Origin: Gilvimarinus polysaccharolyticus
Lineage (GTDB): Bacteria > Pseudomonadota > Gammaproteobacteria > Pseudomonadales > Cellvibrionaceae
Direction of reading: 5' to 3'
DNA: 64,000 bases
NCBI RefSeq assembly: GCF_001187555.1
Contig: NZ_LFIJ01000002.1
Span: 1,116,545 to 1,180,544 of the forward strand
A program made the translations under genes and the position numbers. Under the pieces are notes generated by a model. That model ran no database searches, was not told the origin of the DNA, and saw only the letters and a program-made list of their open reading frames with translations. Position 1 is the first letter of the stretch. Each line of letters starts with the position of its first letter. Shown here piece by piece: positions 24,173 through 32,560 of the stretch.

Positions 24173-25579
24173 ATGAAAATGAAGAATGTAAAATCGATAA
24201 TTTCAGGCACCTTTAAAAAGTCATTATTAGCATCGGCGCTGCTTGCAGCGCCAGCACTTACTGGCTTTGCTGCGTATCAACTGGTGCCCGAGCAATCGCT
24301 ATTTGTTGCCGGTAGTGTACAGGCTCAAAGTTCAGAAATTATGCGTCCGGCGGAGGAAAAGCTGAGTCCGCGTCGCTTGCCTGGTTTGTCGCAGAACTTC
24401 ATTAAAGATCTGCAAGAGGTCAGCGAAGCGTTAGACCCGACAGAAGAAGCTATTGCCGAGGGTGCTAAGTCTGACCCGCGTAAAGCGTTGCAGATCGTAA
24501 ACGAAATGGCCAAAGATATGGGTGATTACAACCCGTATGAAAAGGTTATGGTTTACACCTACTTTGGTTCTATTTATTACAATCTCGAAAATACCGAAAA
24601 AACAATCGAAAGTTTTGAGAACGTAGTAAAGCAAACTCCGAACCTTCCAGTGGGTACTGAAGCTCAGTATCTGTATACCTTGGCGCAGCTGTATAGCCAA
24701 GAAGATCAGCCGAAAAAAGCACTAGATTATCTAAAGCGTTGGAGCAAGATGGTAACCAACATCTCGGCCGATCAGTATGCTGTGATCGCTCAGGTGTTTT
24801 ATGCCAACGAAAATTCAGATGCGGCACTGGCAAACATGCTGGAAGCTATTCGTCAGTATGAAGACGCAGGCAAAATCCCTAAAGAAGAGTGGTTAGGCTT
24901 CGCTCGCGCAGTTTATTACACGCGTGAAGACTATCCGGCTACTTTGAAAGTGGTCGAGCAGTTGGTGCGTCAATACCCTAAGATGAGTTACTGGCGTCAG
25001 CTGGTGGGCTTGTATTACGAGTTGGGTCGTACTGATGACTACTATCGTGCGTTAGACTCTATGTACGTAATGGGTGGTTTAAATAAAGATGGTCAGTTGC
25101 GTACTCTAGCTGGCGGTTTTATTGATCAGGATGCGCCTTACAAGGCGGCTAAAGTTTTAGATAAAGGCATCAATGTAGATAAAATTATTGAGCCTACGTC
25201 TAAAAACTTAGAGTTGCTGGCTAACTCTTGGCGTTTAGCGCAAGAGACGGACAAAGCTTTGGTCGAAATGAAACGAGCAGCCGCTAAAGCTGAAGATGGC
25301 GACTTGTATTTTAATTTGGCGCGTTTGTTGTTTTCGTTAGATCAATTTAACGAAGCTGTTGCCGCTGGTAAAAATGCTCTGAAAAAAGGCGGTTTAAGTC
25401 GCCCAGATTCAGTTCATTTGACCATTGGTCAAGCAGAGCTATCGCGTAATAACTTTGACGCTGCTGTAGCTTCTTTTAAGCAAGCTGCAAAAGATGATCG
25501 CAGTCGTAAGTTTGCCACTCAGTGGACAAAATACGCTGAAAGCGAGAAAAAACGTCAAGAAGCATTGAAAGACGGCTAA
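24173..25579 (+). CDS. TPR-repeat protein of the TtpC-TonB operon
   Basis: A protein of about 468 residues. After an N-terminal membrane or signal segment (SLLASALLAAPALTGFAAYQL) it consists of tetratricopeptide-like helices throughout (for example TIESFENVVKQTPNLPVGTEA, AVASFKQAAKDDRSRKFA). Such a gene closes the equivalent operon in Vibrio and related bacteria. It may scaffold the energising complex, but its role is not proven. Start choice is uncertain between GTG 24170, ATG 24173 and ATG 24179; AAGGG at 24166-24170 suits the last by spacing. A strong terminator follows. Confidence 0.85.
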   Translation: MKMKNVKSIISGTFKKSLLASALLAAPALTGFAAYQLVPEQSLFVAGSVQAQSSEIMRPAEEKLSPRRLPGLSQNFIKDLQEVSEALDPTEEAIAEGAKSDPRKALQIVNEMAKDMGDYNPYEKVMVYTYFGSIYYNLENTEKTIESFENVVKQTPNLPVGTEAQYLYTLAQLYSQEDQPKKALDYLKRWSKMVTNISADQYAVIAQVFYANENSDAALANMLEAIRQYEDAGKIPKEEWLGFARAVYYTREDYPATLKVVEQLVRQYPKMSYWRQLVGLYYELGRTDDYYRALDSMYVMGGLNKDGQLRTLAGGFIDQDAPYKAAKVLDKGINVDKIIEPTSKNLELLANSWRLAQETDKALVEMKRAAAKAEDGDLYFNLARLLFSLDQFNEAVAAGKNALKKGGLSRPDSVHLTIGQAELSRNNFDAAVASFKQAAKDDRSRKFATQWTKYAESEKKRQEALKDG

Positions 25580-25597
25580 GTAATTAGTTGTTGATCA

Positions 25598-25633
25598 GCA
25601 CAAAAAAACCGGCTTATGCCGGTTTTTTTGTGC
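25598..25633 (+). terminator. Bidirectional-looking terminator after the TonB operon
   Basis: GCACAAAAAAACCGGC / GCCGGTTTTTTTGTGC forms a long stem around a TTAT loop, with T tracts in both directions. It ends the TonB operon on the plus strand. Confidence 0.93.
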
Positions 25634-25702
25634 TTGGTGTTTGAGTGGCATAACCGCTTTAGTTAAATCAAGACATATCTAATAAGGTTTGTTATTTGAT
25701 AC

Positions 25703-25742
25703 AAAAAAAGCCTGTGACACAAATGAATGGCACAGGCTTTTT
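25703..25742 (-). terminator. Terminator of ilvD (convergent)
   Basis: AAAAGCCTGTG (25706-25716) pairs with CACAGGCTTTT (25731-25741) around a 14-base loop. On the minus strand a T tract follows the stem. It stands 22 bases after the ilvD stop and could also act on the plus strand. Confidence 0.88.
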
Positions 25743-25764
25743 AGATTGCTTTGGCTGCCGGTGT

Positions 25765-27606
25765 TTAATCGAGCAGGCTTAAATCTCGTACAGCGCCTTT
25801 ATCGGCGCTGGTGACCAGCATGGCATAAGCCTTAAGCGATGCGCTTACTTTACGCGGGCGCGGTTGCTCAGGCTTCCAGGGTTTTTCCCGTTGCTCCATG
25901 CGTTCGCGGCGTTCATTTAGCTCTTGGGCGCTGATTTGTACATTGATGGTCCGCGCAGGAATATCGATACGAATAATGTCGCCATGTTCGACCAAACCAA
26001 TAGCACCGCCAGCAGCGGCTTCGGGTGAGGCGTGGCCGATGGACAAGCCAGAGGTGCCGCCAGAAAAGCGCCCATCTGTTAGCAGGGCACACGCTTTACC
26101 TAAACCTTTTGATTTAAGGTAGCTGGTTGGGTAGAGCATTTCTTGCATGCCCGGTCCGCCGCGAGGGCCTTCGTAGCGAATAATCACCACTTCGCCAGCT
26201 AATACTTTATCGTTTAGTACATGTTCGACTGCTTGCTCTTGGCTTTCCACTACGTGCGCAGGGCCTTCAAACACCAAGATAGAGTCATCTACGCCTGCAG
26301 TTTTTACCACGCAGCCATCTTCGGCAATGTTACCGTATAGAACGGCTAAACCGCCTTCGGTGGAGAATGCGTGTTCGAGTGAGCGAATACAGCCAGTGGC
26401 GCGGTCGCCGTCAAGGCTGGGCCAGCGCGCCGCTTGCGAGAATGCAACTTGAGTGGGTATACCGCCGGGGCCGGCTTTAAAAAACTCGACTACCTCAGCA
26501 GATGGGTTACGCATAATATCCCATTCATCCAACGCTTCTTTTAAGGTGTCGCCGTAAACGGTTGGTACGCTGGTATCCAGTACGCCAGCGCGATCCAGCT
26601 CACCTAAGATGGCCATTACACCGCCGGCGCGGTGAACATCTTCGACATGATATTGCGGGCTGTTGGGCGCGACTTTACACAGCTGGGGTACTTCGCGCGA
26701 TATACGATCGATATCGCTCATACTAAAATCTAACTCGGCTTCTTGCGCTGCAGCTAACAAGTGCAAAATAGTATTGGTGGAGCCGCCCATGGCGATGTCT
26801 AGCGCCATGGCATTGGCAAAAGCGGCCTTCGAGGCAATTGCGCGAGGCAGCAAGTGTTTCTCGTTACCTTCGTAGTAACGTTTGGCTAATTCGACAATCC
26901 GATGTCCGGCATTTTTAAACAGTTTTTCACGGTCGGCATGGGTCGCGACGATGGTGCCGTTACCGGGTAGAGACAAACCCAGTGCTTCAGTTAAGCAGTT
27001 CATCGAATTCGCGGTAAACATACCCGAACAAGAGCCACAGGTAGGGCAGGCGCTACGCTCAACTTCGGTGAGAGTCTCATCGTCGACGCTGTCGTCAGCG
27101 GCCATCACCATGGCATCGATCAAGTCGAGGCCATGATCGAGCAATTTTGTTTTGCCGGCCTCCATAGGGCCGCCCGAGACAAAAATAACGGGCACGTTAA
27201 GGCGCATGGCGGCCATTAACATTCCTGGAGTGATTTTGTCGCAGTTAGAGATGCAGACGATTGCGTCGGCACAGTGGGCGTTAACCATGTACTCGACGGA
27301 GTCGGCAATAATATCGCGTGAAGGCAGCGAATAAAGCATACCGTCATGGCCCATGGCAATGCCGTCATCCACCGCGATGGTGTTGAATTCTTTGGCTACA
27401 CCGCCGGCTTTTTCAACTTCGCGAGCAACCAGTTGACCCATGTCTTTTAAGTGCACATGACCTGGCACAAATTGCGTAAACGAGTTGGCGATGGCAATTA
27501 TCGGCTTTTGAAAGTCATCGTCTTTCATACCGGTGGCGCGCCACAAGGCGCGGGCGCCGGCCATGTTACGGCCGGCGGTGGTGGTTCTGGAGCGATAGGT
27601 TGGCAT
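25765..27606 (-). CDS. ilvD: Dihydroxy-acid dehydratase
   Basis: A 613-residue Fe-S enzyme of valine and isoleucine synthesis, turning 2,3-dihydroxy acids into 2-oxo acids. Cluster-ligand cysteines are visible in [11 protein letters not shown] and in [17 protein letters not shown]. The C-terminal catalytic region has [16 protein letters not shown]. The start [15 protein letters not shown] at 27606 with ACGGGGTATTT upstream fits the family length of 611-616; an in-frame start at 27645 adds unrelated residues. The gene is transcribed alone, with its own terminator. Confidence 0.97.
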   Translation of the reverse strand: MPTYRSRTTTAGRNMAGARALWRATGMKDDDFQKPIIAIANSFTQFVPGHVHLKDMGQLVAREVEKAGGVAKEFNTIAVDDGIAMGHDGMLYSLPSRDIIADSVEYMVNAHCADAIVCISNCDKITPGMLMAAMRLNVPVIFVSGGPMEAGKTKLLDHGLDLIDAMVMAADDSVDDETLTEVERSACPTCGSCSGMFTANSMNCLTEALGLSLPGNGTIVATHADREKLFKNAGHRIVELAKRYYEGNEKHLLPRAIASKAAFANAMALDIAMGGSTNTILHLLAAAQEAELDFSMSDIDRISREVPQLCKVAPNSPQYHVEDVHRAGGVMAILGELDRAGVLDTSVPTVYGDTLKEALDEWDIMRNPSAEVVEFFKAGPGGIPTQVAFSQAARWPSLDGDRATGCIRSLEHAFSTEGGLAVLYGNIAEDGCVVKTAGVDDSILVFEGPAHVVESQEQAVEHVLNDKVLAGEVVIIRYEGPRGGPGMQEMLYPTSYLKSKGLGKACALLTDGRFSGGTSGLSIGHASPEAAAGGAIGLVEHGDIIRIDIPARTINVQISAQELNERRERMEQREKPWKPEQPRPRKVSASLKAYAMLVTSADKGAVRDLSLLD

Positions 27607-27677
27607 AAATACCCCGTTGGCACTATCAAATAAAACATTCAGCACAAAAGCTAAACGTCGGAAAATTTTAACCGCCG

Positions 27678-27706
27678 ATAATATCAGATCGGCGCGGCAA
27701 GGTCAG
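27678..27706 (-). promoter_or_regulatory. Candidate promoter of ilvD
   Basis: On the minus strand CTGACC (27706-27701) and TATTAT (27683-27678) are separated by 17 bases, about 70 bases before the ilvD ATG. The -10 box is good and the -35 box is moderate. Confidence 0.4.
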
Positions 27707-27735
27707 GCGGCGTAGCTGGACACTGGTGGGTGGGT

Positions 27736-29055
27736 TTAGCGAATATCTTTAATAAATACCTTAGAGCCGCGTTGGTAGTTGTACAGCGACTGGCGCTCTA
27801 ATGGTAAATCGCTGATGGCGCCGGGAACAAAGCCGTGCTCTAAAAACCAATGAGCAGTCTGGGTAGTGAGTACAAATAACGTGTTGATACCGGTATCTTG
27901 AGCGCGCCGCTCCAGTTGTTCTAACAGCTGGCTGGCGCGCCCGCCTTTACGGTATTCAGGGTGTGTGGCAACACATGCTAACTCTGCTACTTGGCCGTAC
28001 GGGTAGACGGCGGCGCAGGCGATAATGGTGCCGTCTTTCTCCAATACATTAAATTTTGAAATCTCGGTTTCGAGTAGTTCGCGGGAGCGACGAACCAGTA
28101 TGCCCTCTGACTCTAGCGGCTCTATTAGGCTTAAAATTCCACCCACATCGTCGATCGTGGCGCCGCGTAATTGCTCGTAGTGGCCAGAGTAAACCATCGT
28201 CCCTTGGCCGTCGCGAGTGAACAATTCGGCCAGTAGGGCGCCGTCTGTGGTGTAGTTAATTAGCTGGGCACGTTGTACGCCTTGTAAGCAGCTGAGGTAG
28301 GCGCTTTCTAGGGCGAGCTGTGCCAGCTCACTGGCTTGGTCGATATTCTCATTTAAATGCTGTTTGCATTGAGCGAGGGTAAATTGCCGTACCAGCCGGC
28401 CCGAGGCATCGGTTACGCCGTCGGTGTCACAATAGGCCAAGAGTTTGTCGGCTTTAAGCGCGATGGCCGTTTGAGTGGCAACATCGGCGTACGTGAGGTT
28501 AAACACCTCGCCGGTGGCGGAGTATCCCAGTGGAGATAGAAGCACCATCGCGCCAGCATCTAGGGCGCGGGTGAGTTGGGTGGCATTAATGCGGCGCACT
28601 TTGCCTGTGTGCTGTAAATCGACACCATCGATGACCCCATGAGGCATGGCTGCGACATAGTTGCCGCTGGCCACCTCGATGCGTGCGCCGTGCATGGGCG
28701 AGTTGGGCAACCCGGTAGACAGCGCCGCCTCTAAGGTGATGCGTGCTTCCCCAATAGCCTGTACGACTCCTTGCAGTGATTCGCTGTCAGTGATGCGTAA
28801 GTTGCCATGAAACACCGGTGTACGTTGATCGGTATGTAAGCGCAAATCGATTTGCGGGCGTGCGCCATGCACCAGTACCAGCTTGACTCCTAAGCTTGCC
28901 AGTAGCGCCAAGTCGTGAATGATATGGCTAAAGTTGGTGTGCGTGAGTGCTTCTCCGGGCAGCATAACCACAAAGGTTTTACCGCGGTGGGCATTAATAT
29001 AGGGCGATGAATGGCGAAACCATTTTGCGTAATCTTGGATATTGCTCACACTCAT
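27736..29055 (-). CDS. argA: Amino-acid N-acetyltransferase (N-acetylglutamate synthase)
   Basis: A 439-residue protein combining an amino-acid-kinase-like N-terminal domain (about 20-290, with LVLVHGARPQIDLRL) and a C-terminal GNAT acetyltransferase domain (about 295-439, ACVATHPEYRKGGRASQLL as the acetyl-CoA loop). It makes N-acetylglutamate, the first arginine intermediate, and the kinase-like domain usually mediates arginine feedback. The ATG at 29055 overlaps the argE stop (ATGA) and is preceded by AAGGG, so the pair is translationally coupled. Confidence 0.95.
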   Translation of the reverse strand: MSVSNIQDYAKWFRHSSPYINAHRGKTFVVMLPGEALTHTNFSHIIHDLALLASLGVKLVLVHGARPQIDLRLHTDQRTPVFHGNLRITDSESLQGVVQAIGEARITLEAALSTGLPNSPMHGARIEVASGNYVAAMPHGVIDGVDLQHTGKVRRINATQLTRALDAGAMVLLSPLGYSATGEVFNLTYADVATQTAIALKADKLLAYCDTDGVTDASGRLVRQFTLAQCKQHLNENIDQASELAQLALESAYLSCLQGVQRAQLINYTTDGALLAELFTRDGQGTMVYSGHYEQLRGATIDDVGGILSLIEPLESEGILVRRSRELLETEISKFNVLEKDGTIIACAAVYPYGQVAELACVATHPEYRKGGRASQLLEQLERRAQDTGINTLFVLTTQTAHWFLEHGFVPGAISDLPLERQSLYNYQRGSKVFIKDIR

Positions 29056-30242
29056 GCTTGGCCCTTGTGGTGTGGAGGCGCAGATGTTTGGCGCTGACAA
29101 AAATGATGAATAAGCGATTTTAATACCTTAATTGCCGGTGCCAGTTGGTCGATAGCGATAAACTCATCGGGTTGGTGAGCTTGATCAATGGAGCCAGGCC
29201 CCATGACAACCGCTTGCATGTCTAGCTGCCGATAAAAAGGAGCCTCGGTGGCAAAGCCGACGGCCTCCGCCGTGACTCCCGTTAGCATTTCACAGGCGCG
29301 AATAAGATCGCTGTCGCGTGGTTGCAGTAACGGGTCAACACCTTCAAATAGGGTCGAAAAAACAATATCAATCTGACGCCGCTCGGCAATTGGCGCAAGC
29401 CTGTGATTAATCTCGGCGCGCAGCTCATCGTTGTGCATGCCGGGCACAGAGCGTAAATCAAAGTGTAGCTCGCACTCGCCGCAAATACGATTGGCGCCAT
29501 CGCCGCCATGAATACAGCCTAAATTAAGCGTGGGTACAGCTACCGTAAAGCCTGGGTTGTGAAAACGTGTCTGTAGCTCTTGGCGATAGTGTATAAGCTC
29601 GCCTGTGACTTCGTGCATAGCCTCTAACGCGCTATTGCCTAAAGCGGGGTTGGATGAGTGCCCACTTTTACCCAGCACCCGGATAGACTCCATCAAAATG
29701 CCTTTATGCATATTGATCGGGCGCATACCGGTGGGCTCGCCCACTACGGCATAGCGGCCGGGGGCGATGCCAGTGTTTAATAGTGCTCGAGCACCGCTCA
29801 TGCTGCTCTCTTCATCGGCGGTGGCAAGCACAATAATCGGCGCCTGTAGTTTGGTGGGGTCAATATCGCGCACCGCCTCCATAACCGCAGGGAAAAACCC
29901 TTTCATGTCGGTGGCTCCTAAGCCATACAGTTTGCCGTCGCGCTCGGTGAGGGTGAACGGGTCGGAGCTCCAGTGTTTAGCGTCAAACGGTACGGTATCG
30001 CTGTGTCCAGCAAACACTAAACCGCCTTCGCCACGGCCGAGTGTGGCGAGTAAATTGTACTTGCCAGGATGCTCCGGCACGGCGATAACCTCAACCTGAA
30101 ACCCCAACTCGCTGAAGTCTTCCGCGAGTTGATCAATGACACCTTTATTGCTGGTGTCCCACTCGGGCAGCGCACAGCTGACCGAACGCTGGGCGACCAA
30201 GCGGCTTAAGTGGTGGGTGTAGCGCTTTAGGTTGAGGGTCAT
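29052..30242 (-). CDS. argE: Acetylornithine deacetylase
   Basis: A 396-residue M20 metallopeptidase-family enzyme that releases ornithine and acetate from N-acetylornithine. Metal-binding parts are VFAGHSDTVPF (His and Asp), YGLGATDMKGFFPA, and the catalytic glutamates in ATADEESSMSGA. The start MTLNLKRYTHHL fits the family length; an earlier in-frame ATG at 30299 adds 19 unrelated residues. It is first in a two-gene arginine operon with argA, a combination I recall from Pseudomonas. Confidence 0.94.
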   Translation of the reverse strand: MTLNLKRYTHHLSRLVAQRSVSCALPEWDTSNKGVIDQLAEDFSELGFQVEVIAVPEHPGKYNLLATLGRGEGGLVFAGHSDTVPFDAKHWSSDPFTLTERDGKLYGLGATDMKGFFPAVMEAVRDIDPTKLQAPIIVLATADEESSMSGARALLNTGIAPGRYAVVGEPTGMRPINMHKGILMESIRVLGKSGHSSNPALGNSALEAMHEVTGELIHYRQELQTRFHNPGFTVAVPTLNLGCIHGGDGANRICGECELHFDLRSVPGMHNDELRAEINHRLAPIAERRQIDIVFSTLFEGVDPLLQPRDSDLIRACEMLTGVTAEAVGFATEAPFYRQLDMQAVVMGPGSIDQAHQPDEFIAIDQLAPAIKVLKSLIHHFCQRQTSAPPHHKGQA

Positions 30243-30335
30243 AACAGCTTGTCTCAGAAATCGTTTTGAGAGTGTAATACAGCTAATATTGCTTGGCACT
30301 ATTTGTGGATTACTTTAACTCTGCCGCTAAAAGTA

Positions 30336-30361
30336 AAAAGCCCGCGTATGCGGGCTTTTTA
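30336..30361 (-). terminator. Terminator after the phosphate transporter gene
   Basis: AAAAAGCCCGC / GCGGGCTTTTT flanks a short ATAC-type loop. It lies 26 bases beyond the PiT gene stop on the minus strand, with T tracts on both strands, separating it from argE. Confidence 0.92.
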
Positions 30362-30386
30362 CAGATGTTTACGTGGAGTTGAGGTG

Positions 30387-31661
30387 TTAGCCAAAAATCC
30401 CTTTAAACATAAAGAAGAATAAAATGGCGAGTCCGGCACCGGCTGGTAAGGTGACGATCCAGGACATGAAGATAGAGCCGACAACTCGCAGGTTAAGTGC
30501 GCCAATACCGCGCGCCAGACCAACCCCAAGAACGGCGCCTACCAAGGTGTGAGTGGTGGAGATCGGCAGGCCGGTACCCGAGGCAAATACTACTGTGGCG
30601 GCGGCGGCTAGTTCGGCGGCAAAGCCGCGACTGGGGGTAAGCTCGGTGATTTTTTTACCGATGGTTGCCATGACTTTAAAGCCGTAGGTAGCAAGGCCAA
30701 TAACAATACCCGCGCCACCAATGAGTAGCACCCAGCTGGGCATAGCCGATGTGGTTGTGACACTGCCGGTTTTGATGACACTGATAATGGCGGCCAGTGG
30801 GCCAACAGCATTGGCAACATCGTTTGAGCCGTGAGCAAATGCCATGGCACATGCGGTAAATACCATAAGGATGGCAAACAGACGTTCAACATTAGCAAAG
30901 CGGTTGCCAGAGTCATTCGCTTCATCACGTTTGATGTTACGTAAAAAATACACCCCGATGATAGCGACTACCAAACCCAAAATGGTGGAGACTCCGGCGC
31001 TTTGGAGAAAGCTCAAGGAAAAACCAGAATCTTTAAAGACATGTTTGAGGCCTTTAAGGATGGTTACCATGGCTATTAAAAAGCCCACGGCGAACATGTA
31101 AAAAGGAATGTAGCGTTGGGCGGAAGAGAACGGATCTTCGGTATTTAAGATCAGCCGCTGGACAGAGCGAAATATCCAAAACGCCATGGTTCCCGCTAAC
31201 ATGGGCGACACTACCCAGCTGGCGACGATGGACAGCACTTTGCTCCAGGCGACGGCTTCTACCGAAATACCCACGGCGGCAAACCCGACGATGGCGCCGA
31301 CGATGGAGTGGGTGGTGGATACCGGCCAGCCGAGGATGCTGGCGATCATCAGCCAAGTGCCAGCGGCCAGTAGCGCCGAGAGCATCCCGTACACCAGTAG
31401 CTCGGGAGTTCCGGCCATAATGGCGGGGTCGATAATCCCTTTGCGGATGGTCGCGGTAACGGCGCCGCCGGCGAGATAGGCACCTAAGAATTCAAAAATC
31501 ATGGCGATGATTATCGCCTGTTTAATAGTTAGCGCTTTAGAGCCAACAGATGTGCCCATGGCATTGGCAACATCGTTGGCACCAACCCCCCAGGCCATAA
31601 AAAGCCCAAATACGCAGGCGAGTATTAAAAGAATCTGGCCGTATTCTGCGATAACGGTCAT
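30387..31661 (-). CDS. PiT-family inorganic phosphate transporter
   Basis: A 424-residue inner-membrane phosphate:cation symporter. The duplicated PiT signatures are both present: GVGANDVANAMGTSVGSKAL near the N-terminus and FAHGSNDVANAVGPLAAII in the second half, together with GWPVSTTHSIVGAIVG and GLPISTTHTLVGAVLG. About ten hydrophobic helices are seen. It is downstream of and co-transcribed with a DUF47 protein, the normal partner. It gives constitutive low-affinity phosphate uptake in most bacteria; no Pho box was recognised upstream. Confidence 0.94.
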   Translation of the reverse strand: MTVIAEYGQILLILACVFGLFMAWGVGANDVANAMGTSVGSKALTIKQAIIIAMIFEFLGAYLAGGAVTATIRKGIIDPAIMAGTPELLVYGMLSALLAAGTWLMIASILGWPVSTTHSIVGAIVGFAAVGISVEAVAWSKVLSIVASWVVSPMLAGTMAFWIFRSVQRLILNTEDPFSSAQRYIPFYMFAVGFLIAMVTILKGLKHVFKDSGFSLSFLQSAGVSTILGLVVAIIGVYFLRNIKRDEANDSGNRFANVERLFAILMVFTACAMAFAHGSNDVANAVGPLAAIISVIKTGSVTTTSAMPSWVLLIGGAGIVIGLATYGFKVMATIGKKITELTPSRGFAAELAAAATVVFASGTGLPISTTHTLVGAVLGVGLARGIGALNLRVVGSIFMSWIVTLPAGAGLAILFFFMFKGIFG

Positions 31662-31715
31662 GTAGGTATCCCCAGTAATATTGTTGGTGCAAATCAGGCA
31701 GTGTTCTGCCGTGTA

Positions 31716-32396
31716 TCAGCGAGCAAGTAAAAGCTGTAGGCGACTGCCAACGGCCTGAGATCGGTCGGCCAAATCCCCCACCCAGTCGATAACCTTGTAA
31801 AGAAAAATAACATCTACAGGCGGCCATTCGGACTCGAGCTTATACAGCTCTGAACGAATCTCGACTTGTAGGTCGTCATTTTTACGCTCGTATTGATCGA
31901 GCTTTTCAATCATGTCTTCTACCAGAGTAAGCTCGCGGCCACTAAACCCGGTTTCGAGTAATTCATCGAGCTCGTTAATGGCGGTGAGGGCTTGCTCTGC
32001 GGTGCGCTGGCCCGATTGCACAAACTCGATAAACAGCTGCTGCAGTGACGCGGGAATACGCATTTTACGACCCAGCATAATACCGGCAATATCTTGCGCT
32101 TTATTGGCAATCTTGTCCTGCATGCTTAATAGTTCGAGTAAATCGGTGCGCGGTACGGGTAAAAATAAGCTTTTTGGTAGGTGCAAGCGCAGTTGTTTCT
32201 TCATGTCATCGGCTTGGTGCTCAAGCTCAACAATGGCTTGTTGGGTGGCATGAGCCTGTTCCCAGTCATCGTTGATGACAGCCTCGAAGAAGCTCACCAG
32301 CTTGCTTGAGGCGTTAACGACCACGGCCATATGCTCTTGCATAGGCTTAATGGGCGAGCGTCCAAACATGTTGGAAAAAGGGTTACCAAGGGCCAT
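31716..32396 (-). CDS. DUF47 / TIGR00153 PhoU-like protein, partner of PiT
   Basis: A 226-residue helical protein of the DUF47 (PhoU-like) family, beginning MALGNPFSNMFGRSPIKPMQ. It contains acidic helices such as IVELEHQADDMKKQLRLHLP and LLSMQDKIANKAQDIAGIML, typical of the family's metal-binding bundles. DUF47 genes sit next to pit genes and are thought to regulate the transporter. Here it is first in the operon, 54 bases ahead of the PiT gene, and divergent from the PulE-type ATPase gene. Confidence 0.9.
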   Translation of the reverse strand: MALGNPFSNMFGRSPIKPMQEHMAVVVNASSKLVSFFEAVINDDWEQAHATQQAIVELEHQADDMKKQLRLHLPKSLFLPVPRTDLLELLSMQDKIANKAQDIAGIMLGRKMRIPASLQQLFIEFVQSGQRTAEQALTAINELDELLETGFSGRELTLVEDMIEKLDQYERKNDDLQVEIRSELYKLESEWPPVDVIFLYKVIDWVGDLADRSQAVGSRLQLLLAR

Positions 32397-32560
32397 AAAA
32401 TGTATTCCTTACGTAAAATGAGCGGGCAGTATAAAAATATCTGTGCGTCAGGTCACCCGTTAAGGCATATTTGTTTGCAGTAGATGGCAATCGGCGCCGT
32501 GACGGCTGCCGTCGATGCGCGCTACAATCGCAGCTGACATAAAGCTTGACGGAGTATGGT

